A stretch of DNA of 6,911 nt from Treponema sp. Lineage in GTDB: Bacteria > Spirochaetota > Spirochaetia > Treponematales > Breznakiellaceae. Numbering within the stretch: the first letter of the stretch is position 1; each line of letters begins with the position of its first letter. The DNA lies in the NCBI GenBank assembly GCA_009785045.1, contig WQXC01000084.1:1-6911 (forward strand). Direction: 5' to 3'. Shown here one piece after another: positions 1 to 6,204 of the stretch. The position numbers and the translations under genes were made by a program. Under the pieces are notes generated by a model. That model saw nothing but the letters and a program-made list of their open reading frames with translations. It was not told the origin of the DNA and ran no database searches.

Positions 1-4
1 AGTA

Positions 5-1192
5 ATGTCTATAAAACCTATGATAAGAAACAACATCTGTCTGAACGCTCATCCCGAGGGCTGCGCCGCAGGTGTTAAAAACCAGATAGAGTATGTCAAA
101 AAAAGTTTTTCTGCGGTCAGCGGAGAAATTGCGGCGCCGAAGCTGGCGCTTATTGTCGGCTGTTCTGTTGGTTACGGCCTTGCAAGCCGCATTTGCGCAG
201 GTTTTGGTTACAAAGCTGTTACTGTCGGTCTGTCATTTGAAAATGAACCAAAAGAAAAACGCTCCGGCACACCTGGTTTTTACAACAACGAAACATTTGA
301 CAGCGAGGCTGCAAAAGCAGGGCTTGTTTCTGTTTCATTAAACGGCGATGCATTCTCCAATGAAATGAAAGCCGAAACAATAGAAGCTGTTAAACAGGCT
401 GCGGCAAAAGCCGGTATTCCTGCAAAAATAGATTTATTTGTTTATTCTCTTGCTTCTCCCGTAAGAACAGATCCTGCAACTAAAGTCATGTACAAATCGA
501 TTATAAAACCATTGGGCGCTCCGTTTTCCGGTAAAACTCTAAACATGATGGATGGAACATTCAGCATGACAGAAGTAGAACCTGCAACAGAAGATGAAAT
601 ATTTAACACTGTAAAAGTAATGGGCGGTGAAGATTGGGAATTATGGATGGATGCGCTGGATAACGAAGGCTTATTTTCGCCGCAGACACGCGCTGTTGCT
701 TATACATACATAGGTCCTGAGTCATCATGGGCAATATATAAAAACGGAACAATTGGTAAAGCCAAGGAAGACCTTGAACGCGCCTGCCGTGATATTAATA
801 AAAAGTTTTCCGCAAAAATAAACGGCGCATGGGTCTCTGTTAACAAGGCGTTAGTTACGCGTTCAAGCGCTGTTATACCGGCAATACCGCTTTACATCAC
901 ATGCCTTTTTAAGGTTATGAAAGAAATGGGACTGCATGAAGGCTGCATTGAGCAAATCTCGCGCCTTTACCGCGAATGCCTGTACACTGCCAGCGGTAAG
1001 GTACCCGTAGACAGCGAGAACCGTATTCGTTTAGACGATTGGGAAATGCGCGATGATGTGCAAAAAGCCGTTGCTGCCAAAATGAAAATCGTTACTCCTG
1101 AGAATGTCTTTACAGAAACTGACATTGCAGGCTTTAAACACGACTTTCTGGAAGCACACGGCTTTGATGTCGCCGGTGTCCAGTATGACTAA
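5..1192 (+). CDS. fabV: trans-2-enoyl-CoA/ACP reductase, FabV/TER family
   Basis: The 395-residue product is an NADH-dependent reductase that saturates the double bond of trans-2-enoyl thioesters (crotonyl-CoA to butyryl-CoA in TER enzymes, enoyl-ACP in FabV enzymes). It should be cytoplasmic and monomeric. Visible family features are the N-terminal block around NNICLNAHPEGC (residues 9-20), the dinucleotide-binding turn GCSVGYGLASR (52-62), SFE (77-79) where the family sets NADH preference, YSLASPVRTDP (147-157), and the Tyr-X8-Lys active site Y245...K254 inside YKNGTIGKAK. A second conserved tyrosine is Y235. Length matches the roughly 397 residues of T. denticola TER, which it resembles closely by recall. 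The start lies 4 bases from the window edge, so no ribosome-binding site or promoter can be seen, but the protein begins where the family normally begins. Its stop overlaps the convergent transporter gene. CoA versus ACP substrate cannot be settled here; no crotonase or thiolase genes are adjacent. Confidence 0.95.
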   Translation: MSIKPMIRNNICLNAHPEGCAAGVKNQIEYVKKSFSAVSGEIAAPKLALIVGCSVGYGLASRICAGFGYKAVTVGLSFENEPKEKRSGTPGFYNNETFDSEAAKAGLVSVSLNGDAFSNEMKAETIEAVKQAAAKAGIPAKIDLFVYSLASPVRTDPATKVMYKSIIKPLGAPFSGKTLNMMDGTFSMTEVEPATEDEIFNTVKVMGGEDWELWMDALDNEGLFSPQTRAVAYTYIGPESSWAIYKNGTIGKAKEDLERACRDINKKFSAKINGAWVSVNKALVTRSSAVIPAIPLYITCLFKVMKEMGLHEGCIEQISRLYRECLYTASGKVPVDSENRIRLDDWEMRDDVQKAVAAKMKIVTPENVFTETDIAGFKHDFLEAHGFDVAGVQYD

Positions 1193-2460
1193 ATTCCCTG
1201 TTCGCGTTTTCGTATCAACTTTAAAATTAGCATAAGCACGATTGCGGCAACAGCGCAGCACGATGCAATTATAAATGCCGGGAACATCAAACTTATGTCG
1301 TTAATAGCTACATTTCTGAAGTAACCTGCGATCTGCGATGAGATTATAGCTCCTGCGCCGAATCCCAAAAGCACGAATCCGTAATTGGTTGACATATGTT
1401 TTGCACCAAAAAGATCCGCAGTTAGTGACGGGAAGTTGCTTAATAAACCGCCGTAGAATAAACCAATAAGCGCGATTAGTATGTATATCCAGTAGCCTTC
1501 TGCTGCGTTAACAAAAAGCGAAAGAACTGCATTTCCGGAAAGCAGAATAATGATTGTATTTTTCCGTCCCAGTTTGTCAGAAACCATTCCCCAAAACAGG
1601 CGGCCCATCGAATTAAACATTGATACTGCAAGGACACCAATGGTGGCAGTTGCTTCAAGGCCTTTTGCAACAGCGATAGGTTTTGCAAAACCTATCATCA
1701 TAAGTCCTCCCATGCAGGCAAGGAATAAAGCGCCGGTCATTAAATAAAACTTAGATGTTTTTAACATTTGTGATGGTGTATATTCTACTGTCGGTTTTGC
1801 AATTGCGGCAGAAGCTGTGCTGGCTGCCATGTAGTCAGCAGGCGGATTTTTCAGGAAAAAGCTCCCGATTGTACATACTGTTATAAAAACTGCGCTTAAA
1901 ACCATAAATGTTTTAAACTCGCCTGCGCTTTGACCGCCAAAAGTCTTTATTAATATTTCTACAATAGGCGTAAAAATTACACCGCCAAAACCAAGAGCCG
2001 AAACGATAATGCCTGTGACCAATCCTTTTTTATGAGGATACCATTTTTGCGCGCAGGCAATTGTTGTTGAATATGTAAAACCCATACCGACGCCGCCCAT
2101 AATGCCATAGGTTATCCATAATAGCCATGGCTGGTTGGCTGTAACAAAAGAAGCCAGAAAAAATCCAATACTTAAAATAATACCGCCTGTAAATACTACA
2201 ATGCGGGTAGAGTACTTAACCGCTAATTTGCCGCCAATAACGCTTCCAATAGTCAGTGTCGCGAGCAGAAGCGAAAATGTAAGACCTGCCGCCGCATTAT
2301 CGCCTTTAAAAAGATTGTTTGCGATTCCTGTCTGGAATACGCTCCAGATGTACGCAACGCCAAGCGTTAGTTGAATTGCTATCGCCGCAAATAAGGCGCG
2401 CAATCCTGGGTTGCTTTGCAATCCTGAATTTTTGTTTTTTAAATCTTGTTTCTCATTCAT
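1189..2460 (-). CDS. OFA-type MFS transporter (oxalate/formate antiporter family-like)
   Basis: This 423-residue inner-membrane protein has the pattern of a 12-helix major facilitator: a charged N-terminal tail (1-21), hydrophobic segments starting near residue 22, a central cytoplasmic loop near 204-235, a second set of six helices, and a basic tail (KLIRKREQ). LGVAYIWSVFQTGI (33-46) in helix 1 and FGAKHMSTNYG (351-361) are typical of the oxalate/formate antiporter (OFA) family, which includes OxlT and E. coli YhjX. MFS loop motifs are seen at GGKLAVKYSTR (76-86) and GMVSDKLGRK (291-300). Substrate is unknown: a small carboxylate such as pyruvate, formate or oxalate is likely from the family, but no oxalate-degrading genes (frc, oxc) are present. 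The start has a strong GGAGG (2468-2472) seven bases ahead. It follows the four-gene operon on the same strand after 86 bases and may be partly co-transcribed, as no terminator is visible between them. Confidence 0.9.
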   Translation of the reverse strand: MNEKQDLKNKNSGLQSNPGLRALFAAIAIQLTLGVAYIWSVFQTGIANNLFKGDNAAAGLTFSLLLATLTIGSVIGGKLAVKYSTRIVVFTGGIILSIGFFLASFVTANQPWLLWITYGIMGGVGMGFTYSTTIACAQKWYPHKKGLVTGIIVSALGFGGVIFTPIVEILIKTFGGQSAGEFKTFMVLSAVFITVCTIGSFFLKNPPADYMAASTASAAIAKPTVEYTPSQMLKTSKFYLMTGALFLACMGGLMMIGFAKPIAVAKGLEATATIGVLAVSMFNSMGRLFWGMVSDKLGRKNTIIILLSGNAVLSLFVNAAEGYWIYILIALIGLFYGGLLSNFPSLTADLFGAKHMSTNYGFVLLGFGAGAIISSQIAGYFRNVAINDISLMFPAFIIASCCAVAAIVLMLILKLIRKREQGI

Positions 2461-2467
2461 AAAAGAT

Positions 2468-2507
2468 CCTCCAGAAAAACTATAACAAATATTTAAACCA
2501 GACGCAA
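2468..2507 (-). promoter_or_regulatory. ribosome-binding site and weak promoter candidate for the OFA transporter
   Basis: On the minus strand GGAGG (2468-2472) sits seven bases before the ATG and clearly fixes the start. Upstream, TATAGT (2479-2484) could be a -10 element with TTGCGT (2502-2507) 17 bases away, but the -35 matches the consensus in only three positions. A start site from this pair would fall almost on the GGAGG, giving a leader of only about 12 bases. TATATT (2506-2511) is an alternative -10 with no good -35. The 2461-2546 gap holds no gene and no GC-rich hairpin followed by Ts, so read-through from the upstream operon is also possible. The ribosome-binding site is convincing; the promoter is not. 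Confidence 0.4.
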
Positions 2508-2540
2508 TATAAACATGTCGAGTAACGCAGAATATTTAAA
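2488..2540. repeat. 10-bp direct repeat AATATTTAAA, two copies
   Basis: AATATTTAAA occurs exactly at 2488-2497 and 2531-2540, 43 bases apart start to start, which is about four helical turns. Both copies lie in the short gap upstream of the transporter gene, and the core ATTTAAAT-like sequence is nearly self-complementary. A paired operator is possible, but in AT-rich intergenic DNA such a repeat can arise by chance. Confidence 0.35.
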
Positions 2541-2546
2541 AAATTA

Positions 2547-3092
2547 TTATATTTTTGCTTTCCTGACAGTTCCATTGTCATTTATTTTATAAAATTCTAC
2601 AATTATTTTTTCGTTCTCTAGGCATTCAATAACAGCGAATGTTGCTCCCAGTCTGCTTCGGGGTCTGCCTACGCTTCCGGGATTAATAAGTTTTATTCCA
2701 TTAACTGTTTTGTAATACGGAACATGACTGTGGCCGGACAGCGCAATATCTGCTCCTGAGCTGCGGGCTGCTGTAACAAGCGCATGGTATCCGCCGTACA
2801 TGCTGTAACGGTGTCCGTGGCATATAAAAAAACTATGACCGGCAAAATCGAAAGTAAAACTTTCCGGCATTTGAATGCCGTAATCGTTATTTCCGCTTAC
2901 AAGTTTCCAGTCGCAGAAAAAACCTGTGACATCTGTTGCAGGCCGTAAATCCGAAAGGCCGTCTCCAAGGAATGCCGCGGCATATATAGTGCCGTCCGGC
3001 GGCAGCCGGTTTTTTGCCCAGTTTAAAACAGTTTTTAGAGCTGATACGTTGCCATGGGTATCTGAAAGTACAAGAAGCTTTTTATTGTCCAT
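2547..3092 (-). CDS. YfcE/MJ0936-type metallophosphoesterase
   Basis: The 181-residue product is a single-domain calcineurin-like phosphoesterase, close in layout and size to YfcE and MJ0936, which use two metal ions and cleave phosphodiester model substrates. All signature blocks are present in order: SDTHGN (D11, H13), LGDGLSDL (D44), GNND (67-70), CHGHRY (H92, H94) and the closing GHSHVP (H121, H123), followed by LINPGSVGRPR. It should be a soluble cytoplasmic enzyme. It is the last gene of the minus-strand operon and begins 12 bases after the stop of the Crp/Fnr gene. No Shine-Dalgarno-like sequence is seen in that AT-rich gap, so translation may depend on ribosomes arriving from upstream. 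The natural substrate of this family is unsettled. Because two cyclic-nucleotide-binding-domain genes are next to it, a cyclic nucleotide or related phosphodiester is an attractive but unproven substrate. Confidence 0.93.
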   Translation of the reverse strand: MDNKKLLVLSDTHGNVSALKTVLNWAKNRLPPDGTIYAAAFLGDGLSDLRPATDVTGFFCDWKLVSGNNDYGIQMPESFTFDFAGHSFFICHGHRYSMYGGYHALVTAARSSGADIALSGHSHVPYYKTVNGIKLINPGSVGRPRSRLGATFAVIECLENEKIIVEFYKINDNGTVRKAKI

Positions 3093-3104
3093 AATTTTTT
3101 GGAA

Positions 3105-3755
3105 TTATACGGCTCTGGAATTATTACGTCTGGAGCTGACAAAGCGGGAGAAGTCGTTTATGTTCTTTACGGTTATGCTGTCAGGGTATATTTCTACGCG
3201 CCGCTGATTAACAAAGTGTCCCAATATATCTCTGGCTTCGTTAACGCTCATTCCAGCCCAGTGGGCTACGCCTTCTACAGTAGTTTTAAACTCACGCCTT
3301 TCGCTTGTTTTATCAATATCAGGCTGAGTTTCATCCAGCATAAGAAATACGTCTGCTATCTTTGCCTGCGGTTCCGGCAGGGTTAAGATCATAAAGCGCC
3401 GTTTGGAATCGTATATTCGTTTACAGAACATTTTTAAAAGTTTAAGCGCAATTTGCGGGTTGCCAAGAAGGAGGATTTCAAAGTTTTGAGAATTAAACTC
3501 AAGGACTTTTACTTCGTCAAGAGCAATGGCTGTTGCAGAACGCGGGGAATTTTCCAAAATTGCCATTTCGCCGAACATTTCAGACGGATGAAGAATATCC
3601 AAAGTTCTTTCGATATCTCCGACAAGTTTTACAAGCTGAACTCTGCCTGACTGAATCAGATAAAAAGTGTCGCCAATCTCGAACTCCGAAAATATTATTT
3701 CGCCTTTTTGAAACGTGCGTGAAAAACGGCCGAATGCGGCCAAATCCATAGCCAT
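3105..3755 (-). CDS. Crp/Fnr-family transcriptional regulator
   Basis: This 216-residue cytoplasmic regulator has an N-terminal cyclic-nucleotide-binding beta-roll (about 8-105), a long dimerisation helix (about 98-125), and a C-terminal winged helix-turn-helix (about 157-205). The phosphate-binding cassette is well kept: FGEMAILENSPRSATA holds G62, E63 and the R72-S73-A74 triplet that contact the cyclic phosphate in CRP. The helix-turn-helix is readable as VEGVAHWAGMSVNEARDIL (160-178), with recognition-helix residues near S170-R175. The N-terminus has no cysteine cluster, arguing against an FNR-type iron-sulphur sensor. ATG at 3755 has GGGAG (3762-3766) six bases upstream; Met3 is a less likely alternative start. 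It is one base downstream of the cNBD-TPR gene (TAAaATG) and 12 bases upstream of the phosphoesterase gene, so all should be coexpressed. Targets are unknown; autoregulation of the divergent region at 6060-6204 is a reasonable guess. Confidence 0.92.
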   Translation of the reverse strand: MAMDLAAFGRFSRTFQKGEIIFSEFEIGDTFYLIQSGRVQLVKLVGDIERTLDILHPSEMFGEMAILENSPRSATAIALDEVKVLEFNSQNFEILLLGNPQIALKLLKMFCKRIYDSKRRFMILTLPEPQAKIADVFLMLDETQPDIDKTSERREFKTTVEGVAHWAGMSVNEARDILGHFVNQRRVEIYPDSITVKNINDFSRFVSSRRNNSRAV

Positions 3756-3756
3756 T

Positions 3757-4785
3757 TTACGCTCCCAGGGCGCTTAACGCCCGTCTAACTTTATCGATTG
3801 TCGCGTCATCTCCGCCCATCGAAACAATTTTCTTGTAGAATGCAATTGCCTGATCTTTTCTGCCGATTTTTTCATTGCATTGACCCATAATGAACATTGT
3901 TTCTTTTAGTTCCGGATGTTTCGGATATTTTGTCAGCATGCCTGTAAAGTATTTTATACTTTCTTCGAACTTTTCCATAAGGAACATGCATTGACCAATC
4001 TCAAAAGCTGCTTTTGCAGTTACTTCAGGATCAAAATCATCATCAACAATAATTTTAAATGACATAAACGCTTCCTGGTATTTCCCCTGGGAAACCAGGC
4101 TGACAGCGTCGTAATATGATTTAGTCGCTTTCTCGGTATTTTTTGGTGAAACTGCAGGTGAAGCAGCGGGTGCAGGACTGGATGCTGAGCCGGAAGACGG
4201 CGAAGGAGAAGCCTGACTGACAGAAACACCGGGACCCTTGCCGTCGCCGTAGCGTGACAGGGCATTTTCGGCAGTCTCAAGATTCTTTGACGCCTGGTGC
4301 GCATTTTTTCCGGAAGGATAAAAAGTCAGATAACGGCTGAACACATGCTTTGCAAGGGAGAAACGTTTATTTTTAAGATAGAACTCGCCTACATTGTATA
4401 AACCATCTGCCGGCGATTGTTCTTCTCTTGCCATTACCTTGGAAACCTGTTTATGAACCCGCCTCATTTGATTGGAAAAAACTTTAAGCATCTTCATTAT
4501 TATTCTGGAGTTAGCCATTGCCACAGCTTCGAATTCAGGAACAGTAAAGACCATAACGTTTGTATCTGACAGAGCAACGGCATTTTCTTCGCGTGTGTAG
4601 CGGCCCAGTGCAGATTTTACCCCAAAGAACTCTCCGGGCTGAACCGGATCTCTTACATCTGCACCGGTTTCAATGTCCTGATAAACCAGGCTTACCTTTC
4701 CGGTTTGCAGAATATAAATCTTATCCGCTGGATCACCTTTAAAGTATATAAGTGAACCTGAGCGGTATTGGGCTGGTTTTGGCAT
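3757..4785 (-). CDS. cyclic-nucleotide-binding-domain/TPR fusion protein
   Basis: This 342-residue protein lacks a signal peptide and should be cytoplasmic. Residues about 5-115 form a cNMP-binding-type beta-roll (YFKGDPADKIYILQTGKVSLVY is the typical opening strand pattern). Instead of a DNA-binding domain it continues into a TPR-like hairpin (about 125-160), a low-complexity Ser/Pro/Ala linker (about 185-215), and three more TPR-like units (about 223-250, 256-288, 293-325) resembling the TPR region of YbgF/CpoB proteins. The phosphate-binding cassette is degenerate: where Crp has G-E...R-S-A, this protein has G55-V56...E67-N68-A69, so the glutamate and arginine that hold the cyclic phosphate are absent. 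It probably senses something else or serves as a scaffold. ATG overlaps the amidohydrolase stop by one base (TAATG), with AAGGAG at 4790-4795 inside the upstream gene. It most likely acts through protein contacts; a direct partnership with the adjacent Crp/Fnr protein is inference. Confidence 0.88.
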   Translation of the reverse strand: MPKPAQYRSGSLIYFKGDPADKIYILQTGKVSLVYQDIETGADVRDPVQPGEFFGVKSALGRYTREENAVALSDTNVMVFTVPEFEAVAMANSRIIMKMLKVFSNQMRRVHKQVSKVMAREEQSPADGLYNVGEFYLKNKRFSLAKHVFSRYLTFYPSGKNAHQASKNLETAENALSRYGDGKGPGVSVSQASPSPSSGSASSPAPAASPAVSPKNTEKATKSYYDAVSLVSQGKYQEAFMSFKIIVDDDFDPEVTAKAAFEIGQCMFLMEKFEESIKYFTGMLTKYPKHPELKETMFIMGQCNEKIGRKDQAIAFYKKIVSMGGDDATIDKVRRALSALGA

Positions 4786-6059
4786 TACACTCCTTCCTGT
4801 ACCGGTTCAAAGGGCAAATAATCCAGTACTTTCTTAAATCCTATCTTTCTTCTTACCTCGTTGTAAAGACCTGCCGGATCACCTTTTACAAACATTGCCT
4901 TGTTTCCGACTTTTATTTGCGTATAACCTTCCGGGAGCCCTGTTTGTGCGGACAGTTTTTCCTTAAATATGTCAAGGAAATGCAGTTCGCCGTAAATTGG
5001 CTGTCCTGCCAGCACAAGTAATTCTATATCTTTCATGTCGGCATTAACAAGGTTTTCGTGTGGGTTATCGTCTTTGGCTTTTAAAACAAGAATATCACCT
5101 AACATACCTTCTTCAAGGCGGCCTATCCTGTCCTGCATTCTGAATGCTTTTGCGGCATTAACAGTTGCCATTTCAAAGATTTTTTCAGCAGGAAGGTCTT
5201 CGCCGTAAAGTTTTTGATACAATTCCCTGTCGTATTTAATCTCTGCAAGAAGATTTGCCGATCCTGTCGCCGATGAGTCTGTTCCGATTGTAACATTAAC
5301 TCCGGCTTTGAACATTTTGCGTACCTTTGCCGTTACATTAAACATAAACATGTTGGAAAAACCGCACCATGATACGCTGGCTCCCGCCTTTGCGATTTTA
5401 TTAATGTCTTCATCGCTAAGCGAAATACAATGAATAAACAAGCAGTTATCATTTAAAATATTTATTCTTTCCAACGCTTCAATGCTGTGCATGGATTCGC
5501 TATCAAAACCCTCACTAAGATGGGTAATAAAAGGCCAGTTATTTTCTACCGCTCTTTTATGTTCTATTTCTACGCCGTCACCCCATTTTAAGTCGTATGA
5601 GGTTGATTCATGAGCAAGGCAGTATTCCTGAATAGCCCTGATTGGCAGTGTAGGCAGTATTTGACAGTTTAATTGATGCGGAAAATGATCGTTTACCGTT
5701 GTTACTCCGGAAAACAGGCACTTGTAGCCGGAAAGAGCATAAAGATCTTCCCTGCTTAAGTTTGAGCGTTCAGCAAATGTCTTTGACGCTTTTAAGTCCT
5801 GATCCCAAGGCAGCCATGTAAGGTAAAAGTTCCCATCTTTTGGACCTACAGGCGGACGATAATTCCCCTGCAAGTGATCATGAGTATTGATAAGAGAAGG
5901 GTAAATAAAAGATTTTCCCTTCAAATCGATTTTTACAAACGCACTTTGTGCGCTACCGCCCGGAGAAACAATCTTTTCTCCTTTAACTCCCAAATCACCG
6001 GTATGTGCTTTTTTACCTGGGGAAACAACCACCCCGTTTGCCAAGGTATATTCAAACAC
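4785..6059 (-). CDS. metal-dependent amidohydrolase (chlorohydrolase/deaminase-like, COG0402 type)
   Basis: The 424-residue product is a cytoplasmic amidohydrolase-superfamily enzyme with a small beta-sandwich formed from both ends (about 1-52 and 310-360) around a TIM barrel. Metal and catalytic residues are in place: INTHDHL (H60, H62), THLSEG (H180, E183), FIHC (H210), and GTDSSATG (D261). The H-x-x-E pair plus single-metal layout is typical of aminohydrolases such as guanine/cytosine deaminase, triazine hydrolases and SsnA-like proteins. The exact substrate cannot be read. The usual proline-containing block before Ser-Asn is WCGFSN (231-236), which may mark a divergent subgroup. About 65 residues (360-424) extend beyond the sandwich. 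Start is GTG at 6059: an in-frame TAA lies immediately upstream, AAGGA (6070-6074) precedes it, and the beta-sandwich begins at once. First gene of the operon; its stop overlaps the next start. Confidence 0.9.
   Translation of the reverse strand: MFEYTLANGVVVSPGKKAHTGDLGVKGEKIVSPGGSAQSAFVKIDLKGKSFIYPSLINTHDHLQGNYRPPVGPKDGNFYLTWLPWDQDLKASKTFAERSNLSREDLYALSGYKCLFSGVTTVNDHFPHQLNCQILPTLPIRAIQEYCLAHESTSYDLKWGDGVEIEHKRAVENNWPFITHLSEGFDSESMHSIEALERINILNDNCLFIHCISLSDEDINKIAKAGASVSWCGFSNMFMFNVTAKVRKMFKAGVNVTIGTDSSATGSANLLAEIKYDRELYQKLYGEDLPAEKIFEMATVNAAKAFRMQDRIGRLEEGMLGDILVLKAKDDNPHENLVNADMKDIELLVLAGQPIYGELHFLDIFKEKLSAQTGLPEGYTQIKVGNKAMFVKGDPAGLYNEVRRKIGFKKVLDYLPFEPVQEGV
4790..4795 (-). promoter_or_regulatory. 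internal ribosome-binding site for the cNBD-TPR gene
   Basis: AAGGAG on the minus strand lies inside the last codons of the amidohydrolase gene, four bases before the ATG that overlaps the upstream stop as TAATG. This supports the chosen start and indicates translational coupling of the two genes. Confidence 0.75.
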
Positions 6060-6069
6060 TTACGGACCG

Positions 6070-6074
6070 TCCTT
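6070..6074 (-). promoter_or_regulatory. ribosome-binding site fixing the GTG start of the amidohydrolase
   Basis: AAGGA on the minus strand lies ten bases before GTG (6057-6059). The codon just before the GTG is an in-frame TAA, so no earlier start is possible. The spacing is slightly long but usable. Confidence 0.6.
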
Positions 6075-6092
6075 ACGAGTAAAAACACTCTA

Positions 6093-6114
6093 TATTACAA
6101 TTCTATTAACAATT
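6093..6114 (-). repeat. near-identical direct repeat over the operon -10 and start site
   Basis: On the minus strand AATTGTTAATA (6104-6114) is followed one base later by AATTGTAATA (6093-6102), a tandem pair with a period of about 12 bases. The pair covers the predicted -10 element and reaches the expected transcription start, a position where a bound regulator would block initiation. It may be an operator or simply AT-rich promoter sequence. Confidence 0.4.
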
Positions 6115-6128
6115 ACCCAAAAAATCAA
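6100..6128 (-). promoter_or_regulatory. sigma-70-like promoter of the amidohydrolase-regulator operon
   Basis: On the minus strand TTGATT (6123-6128) and TAGAAT (6100-6105) are separated by exactly 17 bases. The -10 matches TATAAT at five of six positions and the -35 matches TTGACA at four of six. Transcription would start near 6093, giving a leader of about 34 bases before the GTG at 6059, with the AAGGA inside it. No riboswitch-like fold is apparent in so short a leader. This is the best promoter in the window, but it is found by eye only. Confidence 0.55.
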
Positions 6129-6190
6129 CGATCTTGGGACTTTCCTCATACTATTATCGGTAGATTCTGTATAAATCGGCAGTTATTTGA

Positions 6191-6196
6191 TACAAT
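6191..6196 (+). promoter_or_regulatory. -10-like element just upstream of the PHP gene
   Basis: TACAAT ends eight bases before the ATG of the PHP gene, with no convincing -35 at 16-18 bases. If used, transcription would begin around 6203 and the mRNA would be leaderless or nearly so. TATAAA at 6170-6175 is an alternative that would give a leader of about 23 bases. The rest of 6060-6204 shows no gene on either strand. Confidence 0.35.
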
Positions 6197-6204
6197 ATTA
6201 GGGT

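Noticed and set aside
2531..2560. AT-rich run after the phosphoesterase stop, considered as an intrinsic terminator
   Set aside because: There is no GC-containing stem before the T-rich stretch on the minus strand, only weak A/T self-complementarity.
4020..4304. Minus-strand open frame of 94 codons rich in Arg and Leu
   Set aside because: It is an alternative frame of the Ser/Pro/Ala linker and TPR part of the cNBD-TPR gene, whose composition keeps other frames open.
6062..6070. Perfect short palindrome ACGGACCGT next to the amidohydrolase start
   Set aside because: The arms are four bases with a one-base centre, so no hairpin can form, and a site this short is expected by chance.
6168..6194. 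Inverted repeat TGTAT-N17-ATACA upstream of the PHP gene
   Set aside because: Five-base arms with a 17-base spacer do not match the Crp/Fnr site layout and are likely accidental in AT-rich DNA.
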